The position numbers and the translations under genes were made by a program. Source: Chitinophaga sancti (lineage in GTDB: Bacteria > Bacteroidota > Bacteroidia > Chitinophagales > Chitinophagaceae). Taken from it: a stretch of DNA of 64,000 bases. A model generated the notes under the pieces. That model had not been told where the DNA came from and made no database searches. It saw only the letters and a program-made list of their open reading frames with translations. Position 1 is the first letter of the stretch, and every line of letters begins with the position of its first letter. The DNA lies in NCBI RefSeq assembly GCF_034424315.1, contig NZ_CP139972.1:7324501-7388500 (forward strand). Reading direction: 5' to 3'. Positions 8,422-16,289 of this stretch are shown piece by piece.

Positions 8422-9597
8422 ATGGCAGAACCGCTCAAATATTTTCCCGTCAACTGGGTTGATGGAATGAAGATAAAAAAACAGCATTTCGTTGAAACAG
8501 AAAACGCAATGCTGGATCAGATAAGGGATGCTATTTCCAGCGGCTTGCATGCGCAGAACTACGGATTGCTGCCTGCAAAAGCAGAAAGTAAAGAATCATT
8601 ACGTTGCTGGTTTGTAACCGACAATCAGCAGCAATGGAGGATCAAACTCACCGAATGCCGTGCCGTTACCCCCGGTGGTGCAAGAATTGAGATCCCTGAA
8701 CATACTGTACACTCGCTGAAATATGCGACCACGTTTCCTGAAGCTACATTTAACTGGGATCCACTGCACTCAGAAAATGCATATTACATCCTCATACAGG
8801 TAAACCCTTTCGACCGCCAGCCAAGCGGAGAACCTTTGCTGCGTGAAGATCCGCCAAGATTGCCGTATGCTACACCGGAATACCATCTGTATGTAACACC
8901 TGCATCACAGTTACCACAAGGGCAACTCGGTAGTTATCAAATGATACTGGGGCGTATCAATATCGTAGATGGTCGTCCGCAGATGGATGATGATTACATA
9001 CCACCCTGTACAATGGTGTATGCGCATCCTTCCCTGGCAGACCTGCACCAGGAGCTGGATCAGTTCCTCGGTCAGCTGGAAATGTACGGCGTGCACATTG
9101 TTCAGAAAGTATATTCACGTAATCAGAATAATGACCTGGCACAGGTAGTATTGTACATCACAGAAAGATTAGTACAATACCTGGGTACGCGCATTTCTCA
9201 GTTCCGCTGGTTAGGTATTTATCAAACACCCGCAGCGATGCTGGAAGTAATAGCAGGCCTGGCCCGTACTATGAAGAATGCGATCGATCAGCGTGCAAGT
9301 GCAGGTAAAGAAGAACTGCTGAATTACTTTTCAGAATGGTGTGAACTGAAACAGGGTGAACTGGAAACCCTGATGATAAATTGTGCAAACATCCGCTATA
9401 AACACACAGATGTAAGAGAGTGTCTGCAACCTATGATCCCTTTTGTACGCGCGATCAACAAGTTGTTCGAAAGCCTGAGCAGGCTGGATTACATTGGTCG
9501 TAAGATGGATAGTGGCATCTTCGTAAAAGAAGAAAGTGCAGAGGATGCAGAATACATCCGTAAGCATAAAACCAAAAAATGGTTTTTCACAGATTGA
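8422..9597 (+). CDS. tssK: T6SS baseplate adaptor TssK
   Basis: A 391-residue TssK homolog. The N-terminus, LKYFPVNWVDGMKIKKQHFVETENAM, matches the family's conserved W-x-x-G-M-x-x-x-x-x-H-F motif that binds the wedge. A beta-rich N-terminal half is followed by a helical middle and C-terminal domain. In classical systems TssK joins the TssEFG wedge to TssL and TssM; here the partner is probably TssN. It sits between tssN and tssO with gaps of 26 and 29 bases, so it is almost certainly in the same operon. Confidence 0.9.
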   Translation: MAEPLKYFPVNWVDGMKIKKQHFVETENAMLDQIRDAISSGLHAQNYGLLPAKAESKESLRCWFVTDNQQQWRIKLTECRAVTPGGARIEIPEHTVHSLKYATTFPEATFNWDPLHSENAYYILIQVNPFDRQPSGEPLLREDPPRLPYATPEYHLYVTPASQLPQGQLGSYQMILGRINIVDGRPQMDDDYIPPCTMVYAHPSLADLHQELDQFLGQLEMYGVHIVQKVYSRNQNNDLAQVVLYITERLVQYLGTRISQFRWLGIYQTPAAMLEVIAGLARTMKNAIDQRASAGKEELLNYFSEWCELKQGELETLMINCANIRYKHTDVRECLQPMIPFVRAINKLFESLSRLDYIGRKMDSGIFVKEESAEDAEYIRKHKTKKWFFTD

Positions 9598-9626
9598 TCC
9601 TAATTATCAACTCAATTTAATATCAC

Positions 9627-10139
9627 ATGCGTGTACTGAACAAACAGGAAAGATTATCCGCTTTTTTATGGTTCCTGTTATTTTTTATAGTTACAGTAGG
9701 CCTGTTTGTACTGGCCGTATTTTTCAACTTCCAGGTGCCAAACCGCGAGAATGCAGAGCTACGTAAAGAGCTCGCTACATTCCGCCAGGAGCAGGCGTTT
9801 CAGGGTGAGTTCCTGGCAAAGCTGGAGAGAGTGAGAAACAATCTCGATTCTATTAATCTGCCTAATCAGAATGCGAATTATATGGATCAGGTAATTGCAC
9901 AGGATCTGGTGAGTATGCGTAACTCTATACCTAAGGATGCAGTAACTCATTATGGCTTGTATGCAAACATCATTCAGAACTGTCTTTTATTACAACAAAG
10001 TAAACAGCAATTGCGTGGATTATCTAATGCACAACAAAGTATTGCAGAGCTCAAAGAAAAGATCAGCGATCTGAACAAAGAGCTTGAAAATGCCCGCAGC
10101 GAGCTGGATTACAACAGGCAGTTAATGAGAAGCAGGTAA
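9627..10139 (+). CDS. tssO: T6SSiii transmembrane protein TssO
   Basis: A 170-residue protein with a short basic cytoplasmic N-terminus (NKQERLSAF), one membrane helix (about 12-34), then mostly alpha-helical periplasmic sequence. The C-terminal 50 residues (LRGLSNAQQSIAELKEKISD onwards) have a clear coiled-coil heptad pattern. This is the form of TssO, a phylum-specific part of the T6SSiii trans-envelope complex. It closes the tssG-N-K-O block. The 172-base gap that follows contains the hcp promoter. Confidence 0.82.
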   Translation: MRVLNKQERLSAFLWFLLFFIVTVGLFVLAVFFNFQVPNRENAELRKELATFRQEQAFQGEFLAKLERVRNNLDSINLPNQNANYMDQVIAQDLVSMRNSIPKDAVTHYGLYANIIQNCLLLQQSKQQLRGLSNAQQSIAELKEKISDLNKELENARSELDYNRQLMRSR

Positions 10140-10204
10140 ATATTCTACACATGTTGTTAATGATAAATGATTAAAATTCTAATTTGTTAAATGACCATAT
10201 GAGC

Positions 10205-10235
10205 TTTGCGGTAAATGGAATAATAATTATTTTTG
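10205..10235 (+). promoter_or_regulatory. Bacteroidota-type promoter for hcp/tssD
   Basis: TTTG at 10205-10208 and TATTTTTG at 10228-10235 are separated by exactly 19 bases, a textbook match to the phylum's minus-33/minus-7 promoter. It predicts a start near 10242 and a leader of about 70 bases before hcp, so hcp can be made in excess over the rest of the machine. Confidence 0.75.
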
Positions 10236-10311
10236 GAGCATCATAAATAGATAAATAAATAGATAGCTCTTAATTGTTAATTCTTTATTGTAAACCTTAA
10301 ACATTTAACCC

Positions 10312-10701
10312 ATGTCATTCAAATCCGTGTTTGAAGTAGCAGGAAAACAGATGGTTGTTAAACACTGTAGCTACGACCTCACCCAGGAAGTAGATGCAAC
10401 TGGTCGCCCTTCAGCTATTACCCGCGGCGGCCGCATCAGATTAACAGTAGAATCTAATGGTGATACCGATTTGTTTGAATGGATGGTAAACAACTTCGAA
10501 AGGAAGGATGGTACTATCACGTTCTACAAAAGAGATTCTGATGCTAAGCTGAAATCACTCAACTTCAAGGAAGGATACCTGGTGAAGTTCGAAGAAACCT
10601 TCGATGCTGATAACCAGAATCCGATGATGGTGTCATTCACTATCTCTGCCCGTGAAATTGCCATGGGTAACGCTTCCCATATCAATGAATGGGTAAAGTA
10701 G
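10312..10701 (+). CDS. tssD: T6SS tube protein TssD (Hcp)
   Basis: A 129-residue Hcp-like tube subunit of the Bacteroidota family. The family pattern is visible: MSFKSVFEVAGKQ at the start, the YDLTQEVDATGRPSAITRGG segment, and the FTISAREIAMG strand near the C-terminus. Hexamers stack into the inner tube, which is expelled through the sheath and can carry effectors in its lumen. It has its own near-consensus promoter upstream and a terminator 36 bases after the stop, so it looks monocistronic. No C-terminal extension is present, so it is a structural Hcp and not an evolved effector. Confidence 0.93.
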   Translation: MSFKSVFEVAGKQMVVKHCSYDLTQEVDATGRPSAITRGGRIRLTVESNGDTDLFEWMVNNFERKDGTITFYKRDSDAKLKSLNFKEGYLVKFEETFDADNQNPMMVSFTISAREIAMGNASHINEWVK

Positions 10702-10737
10702 TGGGATGATTTGCTAAAGAAAATTATGCCCTTTTTA

Positions 10738-10767
10738 AAAGCCCCTTCGCTGGCGCGGAGGGGCTTT
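10738..10767. terminator. Bidirectional terminator between hcp and the GntR gene
   Basis: A nine-base stem (10738-10746 against 10759-10767) with flanking A and T tracts lies between convergent genes and can end both transcripts. Confidence 0.85.
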
Positions 10768-10774
10768 ATATATT

Positions 10775-11521
10775 TTATGGCTTGTTGTATTCCCTTCTAC
10801 TCTCTACCGTGTATATAAAACTATCCGCTTTATAATACCCCAGGTTATACTCCACCGGTAAATCATTCTTATCATACACAAATCTCCTCCTGAACAGTAC
10901 CGGACTCCCCGCATCAATCTCTAATTTTCCTGCCACAAATTTATCCGCCGCTTTCGCACTCACTTCCTCCTTCGATAAAACAGCTACCACCCCATAATCC
11001 TTATCCAATATTTCATACAACTGCCGCTTAAAATCTTCCTCACCTGTCAACCCAATCCTGGGATGAAACCAGGAAATGAAATAAACAAAAGGGCCATCCG
11101 GTGTTCCTCTCAATCTTTCTAATTTCAATATCTTTTGTGTGGCTGTGATACCAAAAAATTCCGCGGTATCATTATCCGGCAATACCCATGTAACATGTAA
11201 CTCAAAATTTCGCACTTTTAAGCCCCGTGCCTGCATTTCCTGGGTGAAGCTGATCCAGTTCTTCGCCTTTGAACTAATCCGGTCTAATTCGGCCACTTTT
11301 GTGCCCACACCTTTCTTGCGCAACAGCAATCCCTCATATACAAGTTTATTCAGCGCCTGCCGCAATGTAGATCTTGAAATAGCCAGCTGCTTCGCCAGCT
11401 CTACCTCATTCGGTAAAAACTGCCCACCCGCATACTTCGGATCCCTGATCATATTCCGCAGCAAATGCTCCACCTGAATATGTAATGGAACCGGATTCTG
11501 ATGATCAATACTCATTTCCAT
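10775..11521 (-). CDS. GntR-family regulator with UTRA ligand domain
   Basis: A 248-residue HutC/FarR-type regulator. Residues about 10-75 are a winged helix (PLHIQVEHLLRNMI, then LAISRSTLRQALNKLVYEGLL, then a GVGTKV wing). Residues about 95-240 are a UTRA domain (LERLRG, then PVLFRRRFVYDKNDLPVEYNLGYYKAD) that usually binds a sugar or sugar phosphate. A 14-base palindrome lies 24 bases upstream of the start and is a likely operator, implying autoregulation. Divergently across that site lies the remnant of a glycoside hydrolase gene, so the regulator may have lost its original local target. Confidence 0.9.
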   Translation of the reverse strand: MEMSIDHQNPVPLHIQVEHLLRNMIRDPKYAGGQFLPNEVELAKQLAISRSTLRQALNKLVYEGLLLRKKGVGTKVAELDRISSKAKNWISFTQEMQARGLKVRNFELHVTWVLPDNDTAEFFGITATQKILKLERLRGTPDGPFVYFISWFHPRIGLTGEEDFKRQLYEILDKDYGVVAVLSKEEVSAKAADKFVAGKLEIDAGSPVLFRRRFVYDKNDLPVEYNLGYYKADSFIYTVESRREYNKP

Positions 11522-11544
11522 CTGCTAAAATTAATCATTATGTT

Positions 11545-11558
11545 TGTATGTACATACA
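11545..11558. promoter_or_regulatory. Palindromic candidate GntR operator
   Basis: TGTATGTACATACA is a perfect 14-base palindrome, 24 bases upstream of the GntR start. GntR-family operators are commonly short palindromes with GT and AC half sites. Assignment to this regulator is inferred from position. Confidence 0.55.
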
Positions 11559-11651
11559 TGCTATGGGGATAAAGATCTTCTTCGGTTATTTCATGCTTTC
11601 GCCCCCTGCTGGCGACTGCCTGGCAAAACGATCTGGCTGCCTCATATTTAA

Positions 11652-12002
11652 GGAAGTAGCAGAGAAAAATATGCCACCATCGGCATTACAGTGTATACTC
11701 CTTATCCTGAAAAGGAATTCCCTAACATGAAACCTTATGTCTATCTTAATGCCAGCGCCAGGAACTGGTTTGAAGGAAGAATGGTCATGGCCCTTGCCGC
11801 AAATGGTGTGATAAAAGAGGCATATGATGGACTCAGCCTATGCTGGATCGTGTCCTAAACCACTATGGTTTCTACGAATGGTATGATGTGCAGACAGGTA
11901 CCCTAAAGGGTCCGGGGATTTCAGGGGAGAAACGGGGAATTATACGATGGATTGGGCAGCTTATCAAAAATGATACTCATGTTTATATGTTCATACATTT
12001 AA
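11652..12002 (+). pseudogene. Remnant of a glycoside hydrolase C-terminus, frameshifted
   Basis: Three reading segments join into the C-terminal end of an alpha/alpha-toroid glycoside hydrolase (amylo-alpha-1,6-glucosidase or MGH1-like). In the frame of 11664 it reads EKYATIGITVYTPYPEKEF and RNWFEGRMVMALAANGVIKE. Near 11833 the frame shifts and continues QPMLDRVLNHYGFYEWYDVQ. Near 11917 it shifts back to read FQGRNGELYDGLGSL and then stops at 12000. The order TxYPPYP, WFxGRM, PMxDRV, GFYEWY, KGxG, FxG is that of the family. The N-terminal several hundred residues are missing, and upstream sequence has stops. The exact family is uncertain; the decay is clear. Confidence 0.65.
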
Positions 12003-12005
12003 TAC

Positions 12006-12029
12006 AGGAGGCAGCCAAAGCTGTCTCCT
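12006..12029. terminator. Hairpin at the yceI 3' end
   Basis: A ten-base stem with one G-T pair (12006-12015 against 12020-12029) and a CAAA loop lies 15 bases past the yceI stop. The T run is poor on either strand, so its efficiency is doubtful. Confidence 0.45.
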
Positions 12030-12043
12030 ATATTAAAAGCAAC

Positions 12044-12574
12044 TTAATTCACCGGTACATTCACTTCCATTTTAATTATATCATCCACTTTTCCACCCGG
12101 CGTTCCCACGCCATAATCACTTCTGTTCACATCAAATTTTGCTGTGAATGTGCCGCCATTACCCGCTTTCGTAAACGTAAACGGAATAGATAAAGGTTTC
12201 TTTACACCATGCATTGTCAACTCCCCTTTTGCAACATAGCCGCTTCCGGATTTCGTTATTTCTGTAGACGTAAATGTGATAGCCGGATACTTTTTCGCAT
12301 CAAACCATTTATCACCTTTCGCATGTGTATTCTTCAACCCATTGCCTGTATTGATACTGGATACATCAATCGTTACATCAAATTTAGATGTATTCAGGTG
12401 CTGCTCATCAAAGACAATCTTTCCCTTTAAATCTTTAAAAATACCATTGGCACCTGAGGCCGAAAATTTAACAGCGTAGCCTGCAGCAATTTTATAATCA
12501 GGTCCGGAGAGAACCGTAAATGCTGATGCAACCAAAATAACAAAGGCTGTTACAGGTAGGAGGAATTTTTTCAT
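12044..12574 (-). CDS. YceI-family periplasmic lipid-binding protein
   Basis: A 176-residue protein from the ATG at 12574; a longer frame to 12625 has an odd N-terminus lying in the upstream terminator. A signal peptide (about 1-22) precedes a lipocalin-like YceI domain (about 24-176) with FSASGANGIFKDLKGKIVFD, a D-V-S-S-I-N strand, FDAKKYPAITFTST and a GELTMHGVKKP turn, all family hallmarks. YceI proteins bind isoprenoid-type lipids in the periplasm; the ligand here is unknown. TACATTTA (minus strand, 12593-12600) is one base off the TAnnTTTG promoter form. It is separated from the upstream coaA gene by a strong terminator. Confidence 0.9.
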   Translation of the reverse strand: MKKFLLPVTAFVILVASAFTVLSGPDYKIAAGYAVKFSASGANGIFKDLKGKIVFDEQHLNTSKFDVTIDVSSINTGNGLKNTHAKGDKWFDAKKYPAITFTSTEITKSGSGYVAKGELTMHGVKKPLSIPFTFTKAGNGGTFTAKFDVNRSDYGVGTPGGKVDDIIKMEVNVPVN

Positions 12575-12603
12575 TGTGCTTGAAAATTTTGCTAAATGTA
12601 GGC

Positions 12604-12639
12604 GAAAAAAAAACGGTTTTGCCATTTAGCAAAACCGTT
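12604..12639 (-). terminator. Terminator after coaA
   Basis: An 11-base stem (12629-12639 against 12612-12622) with a six-base loop is followed on the minus strand by a run of nine T (A run at 12605-12613 on plus). It ends coaA before yceI. Confidence 0.85.
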
Positions 12640-12647
12640 CGAATATT

Positions 12648-13592
12648 TTAAGTCTTTCTTAACTTCAGTGACTGTACAAAATGATGATTCCCTTTCTCCA
12701 GAATTAAACTCGCCCTAAACCTTGTCGGCAGTATATTCTGCACCAAATTGGGCTTATTGATTTCATTCCAGATCTTTCTTGCTATCTCTTCGGCTTCCGC
12801 ATCCGTAAGATGTGCATACCTGTGAAAATAAGATTCCGGATTAGTAAATGCTGTTGTGCGCAGCGACTTGAACCGTTCTATATACCACATCTCCAGGTCT
12901 TTGTCTTCTGCGTCTACGAATATAGAAAAGTCAAAAAAATCCGATACGAAGATACTTGGCTCCGGTGAGCCCAGCGGCCTTGGCCTTACCTGTAATACAT
13001 TCACACCTTCTACAATCACAATATCCGGAGACTCCACCCACTGCATATCATTCGCCATCACATCATATTCAAGATGACTATACAGCGGTGCTGCCACCTT
13101 TTCTTTTCCTGACTTTAAGTTGGCCAGGAACTGTACTAACCTCCTGATATCATAACTCTCCGGAAAACCTTTCCTGTTCATAATGCCCCGCTGTTCCAAT
13201 ACCCTGTTAGGATACAAAAAACCATCGGTAGTTACCAATGCTACTCTCGGATGATTGGGCCATGCAGCCAGCAACCTTTGCAACACACGGGCTGTGGTAC
13301 TTTTCCCAACTGCTACACTACCGGCAATTCCAATAATATAAGGTACCTTGGTAACTTTGCTACCCAGAAATGTATTTGTAGTTGCATGTAGCTCCTGCGC
13401 AGCTGTTACATACAGATTAAGCAGGCGTGACAGCGGCACGTAGATTTGTGTAACTTCTTCCTTCGTTAGCGGCTCATTTAACCCATGCAGTTTGTCAAGA
13501 TCTTTGATCAGGTGTTCCGTGGGCTCATCACTTTTATTTGCCCATTCTTCACGGGCAATAGTGATATAGGGAGCGTAGTTGTTCCGTGTCAT
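12648..13592 (-). CDS. coaA: Type I pantothenate kinase
   Basis: A 314-residue type I pantothenate kinase, which phosphorylates pantothenate with ATP in the first step of coenzyme A synthesis. The P-loop GSVAVGKS is at residues 91-98. Further family marks are [13 protein letters not shown] (Walker-B-like region), the RKGFPESYD segment and the C-terminal [15 protein letters not shown]. The length matches E. coli CoaA (316). Type I enzymes are normally feedback-inhibited by CoA. It lies 50 bases downstream of the aldehyde dehydrogenase gene and ends at a strong terminator. Confidence 0.95.
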   Translation of the reverse strand: MTRNNYAPYITIAREEWANKSDEPTEHLIKDLDKLHGLNEPLTKEEVTQIYVPLSRLLNLYVTAAQELHATTNTFLGSKVTKVPYIIGIAGSVAVGKSTTARVLQRLLAAWPNHPRVALVTTDGFLYPNRVLEQRGIMNRKGFPESYDIRRLVQFLANLKSGKEKVAAPLYSHLEYDVMANDMQWVESPDIVIVEGVNVLQVRPRPLGSPEPSIFVSDFFDFSIFVDAEDKDLEMWYIERFKSLRTTAFTNPESYFHRYAHLTDAEAEEIARKIWNEINKPNLVQNILPTRFRASLILEKGNHHFVQSLKLRKT

Positions 13593-13642
13593 TTAGTTTA
13601 GATGCTGTTGACCTGTTGATTCGATTCCGTTGTTTCAGGGTG

Positions 13643-15001
13643 CTAAGCTATGTAAACCGTTTTAACATTCAAAAATTCATGTGTGCCTTCCTGAGAAAGT
13701 TCCCTTCCATATCCCGATTGTTTCACACCACCAAATGGCAAACGGGCATCAGAACGCACCATGGCATTGATAAATACATTGCCGCTTTCAATCTGTGTAG
13801 CCAGTTTTGCCGCTTTACCGGTATCGCTGGTCCAGAGAGATGACCCCAGTCCATATGGTGTCTGGTTCGCCAATGCAATAGCATGCTGTTCATTTTCAGC
13901 GTTAATGATCACAGCCAATGGTCCAAAGGTTTCTTCGTCAAAGGCTGTCATACCAGGTTTTACACCGCTAAGCAGGGTAGGAGCAAAATTGGCCCCGGAT
14001 CGCTGCCCGCCGGTTATCAGTTTCGCACCCTGTTCGATTGACTGATGTAACTGATGTCCTAACTCTGCTGCCAGATCCGGACGAGCCATTGGCCCCATGT
14101 CAGTGGTCTGCAAGATAGGATCTCCCTGGCTCATTTGCTGTATGAGTGTCGTCACCCGTTCTGTAAATTCGTCAGCTATTGCCTGGTCTACGATCCAGCG
14201 TTTTGCAGCAATGCAGGACTGACCAGCGTTCTGAAAACGGGCCTTCACAGCAGTACGTGCAGCGGCTTCCAGCTCCGCATCTTTCAGCACAATAAAGGGA
14301 TCACTGCCCCCCAGTTCCAATACCGTTTTCCTGATATATTTTCCTGCCAGCCCTGCCACGCTCATGCCCGCAGCGGTGCTCCCTGTCAGGGTTACGCCCT
14401 GTACCCGCTCATCCGCAATCAGGGGCTCCATGTGTTTGGAGTTCACCAGTACCGCTTGAAACACGCCTTCAGGGAAACCGGCTTCCAGGAAGACCTGCCC
14501 GATGGCCAGTGCGCAACCGCTTACATTACTGGCATGCTTGAGGATCCCCGCATTGCCCGCCAGAATATTTGGAATCGCAAAGCGGAATACCTGCCAGTAA
14601 GGGAAATTCCAGGGCATAATTGCCAGGATAATTCCTTTAGGTTCGTAGGAGATATAACTCTGCTGTGCATCAGATTTGATAATTTTCGGTGCCAGCATAC
14701 TACCAATATTTTGTACATAATATTCGGCCGAAGTGGCACATTTCAGTACTTCAGCTTTCGCTTCCTTCAGGGTTTTCCCCATTTCCTGGGTGATAATAAA
14801 GGCGTGTTCATCCGCGTTCTCTTTCAGCAGGTCCGCAAGCCGCTGCATCCATGTACAACGCTGCTCAAGTGAAGTTTGTTTCAATGCCTGATGTGCCCGA
14901 TGTCCTTTCGCTAATCTTTGTTCCAGTTCTGATGGAGTGTGCGCTGTATATTCAGCAATGGTTTCCTCTGTATATGGATTAATACTCTTGAAAATACTCA
15001 T
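13643..15001 (-). CDS. NAD(P)-dependent succinate-semialdehyde dehydrogenase
   Basis: A 452-residue aldehyde dehydrogenase of the YneI/Sad subgroup, oxidising succinate semialdehyde to succinate with NAD(P). Catalytic residues are visible: the Asn of MPWNFPYWQ near 132, Glu229 in LELGGSDPF and Cys263 in [11 protein letters not shown]. The C-terminus has [15 protein letters not shown]. It is about 30 residues shorter than GabD, typical of this subgroup. The next gene upstream on the same strand, 40 bases away, encodes an AraC regulator, which may control it. The substrate is inferred from the family. Confidence 0.88.
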   Translation of the reverse strand: MSIFKSINPYTEETIAEYTAHTPSELEQRLAKGHRAHQALKQTSLEQRCTWMQRLADLLKENADEHAFIITQEMGKTLKEAKAEVLKCATSAEYYVQNIGSMLAPKIIKSDAQQSYISYEPKGIILAIMPWNFPYWQVFRFAIPNILAGNAGILKHASNVSGCALAIGQVFLEAGFPEGVFQAVLVNSKHMEPLIADERVQGVTLTGSTAAGMSVAGLAGKYIRKTVLELGGSDPFIVLKDAELEAAARTAVKARFQNAGQSCIAAKRWIVDQAIADEFTERVTTLIQQMSQGDPILQTTDMGPMARPDLAAELGHQLHQSIEQGAKLITGGQRSGANFAPTLLSGVKPGMTAFDEETFGPLAVIINAENEQHAIALANQTPYGLGSSLWTSDTGKAAKLATQIESGNVFINAMVRSDARLPFGGVKQSGYGRELSQEGTHEFLNVKTVYIA

Positions 15002-15041
15002 GTGAATAAAGTTTTGATTCCCTGGGCTGTAAAAGTAAGGA

Positions 15042-16028
15042 TTATAATTTCCTGAACTGTTCAGGAGTACAATTATAATACCGTGTAAAACTATTCACGA
15101 AAGTATCCACATTTTTATACCCTGTTTCCTTTGCGATCTTCTCCAGGCATGCATCTTTCTTTGTTAATAACAACGCTGCTTTTTCCAGTCGCCACAGGAT
15201 CACAAAAGCCTCTACGCTGGTACCATACAAACCTTTGAAACCCTCCTGTAATTTTGCAACAGGAATATCGAACAGCTGGCACAATTCCACTGTGGAAATT
15301 CCAGTTGTATTCGCTTTAATATGCGCTTTCACACTATCAATACTATTCACATCTTCATTGGTGAGTGGCGGGTATTCAACAAGTTCTTTTTGTAGCCGTG
15401 CAAAGAAATGAATGAGTAACAATTCACATTGCTTACTAATGTACCGGCTGCGTGCAAAGGTATTTCCTCCCAGTGGATTCCGTATTTGTTCAAGGAGTAA
15501 TGAACAATAGGCATCCATTGTTACACCATTCATGTTGATCACACCACCACGCAGGTTATTTGCAATAGCAGGTAATATAGTTTCTTCAAGAAACGCATTA
15601 TCCGCCAGTGAAGGGAGTAAGGCTTCATCAAACTCGATGTTAAGAAAGCAATGCGTACCCGGATGTATAGTCACCGCTTTTTCTTCTTGGGTTACGTAAA
15701 ATAAATTCAGATCTCCCTGCTGCACATGTTCGGTGAACCCTCCACGCATCATGGAATGGACATTCAGGGAACTAAGAGTCACTCCTAAATGTAAACCCGG
15801 TGCATCTACCCGGGGATGAATTTCTGTAACCTGGGAAGTGATGGCATGATGTTGCCATACCCGGTATGGGGGCGCTTCCAGCAATTGCTTGAATACAAAA
15901 ACGCGGGCATTACCATATACCGTTCTCCTCGCGTAAGGAATAATATAGGAATGCATGATCTCGGGAACATTTTCGACCTTGACGAAGTCGGCGAAAATTT
16001 GTTGTTCTGCCTGTCTGATTAAATTCAT
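15042..16028 (-). CDS. AraC-family transcriptional regulator
   Basis: A 328-residue regulator with an unassigned N-terminal sensor region (1-225) and a C-terminal AraC DNA-binding domain (about 228-328: VKAHIKANTTGISTVELCQL, then YGTSVEAFVILWRLEKAALLL, then IAKETGYKNVDTFVNSFTRYY and CTPEQFRKL). The second helix-turn-helix is the better conserved one. It is divergent from the TonB-dependent receptor gene, with 261 bases between, and lies just upstream of the aldehyde dehydrogenase, so either could be its target. The effector is unknown. Confidence 0.88.
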   Translation of the reverse strand: MNLIRQAEQQIFADFVKVENVPEIMHSYIIPYARRTVYGNARVFVFKQLLEAPPYRVWQHHAITSQVTEIHPRVDAPGLHLGVTLSSLNVHSMMRGGFTEHVQQGDLNLFYVTQEEKAVTIHPGTHCFLNIEFDEALLPSLADNAFLEETILPAIANNLRGGVINMNGVTMDAYCSLLLEQIRNPLGGNTFARSRYISKQCELLLIHFFARLQKELVEYPPLTNEDVNSIDSVKAHIKANTTGISTVELCQLFDIPVAKLQEGFKGLYGTSVEAFVILWRLEKAALLLTKKDACLEKIAKETGYKNVDTFVNSFTRYYNCTPEQFRKL

Positions 16029-16289
16029 ATCAGATATAAGTAGCTTAACCTTAGCCCTTGGTACTCAAAATACCTATAAATAAAGCGATAAAATTTGAAT
16101 TTTAATCCCCTAAAATGGCAGCGGCATCCGTATGGGCCAGTGAATGGCTTAAAAATCAATAGCCTTGCCCGAAGGGAATCTGGCTGATTTCCGGGCAATA
16201 AAGAAGAGAACAGGTACGCCACCTGGTAATTGAGTAATAGTATTCTAACCCAAAAATGATTATATTTAATCATACCCAAACCTGTAAAT

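Noticed and set aside
10312-11521. Effector/immunity pair downstream of hcp
   Set aside because: The gene after hcp is a convergent GntR regulator, and hcp has no toxin extension; no effector-like gene is in the window.
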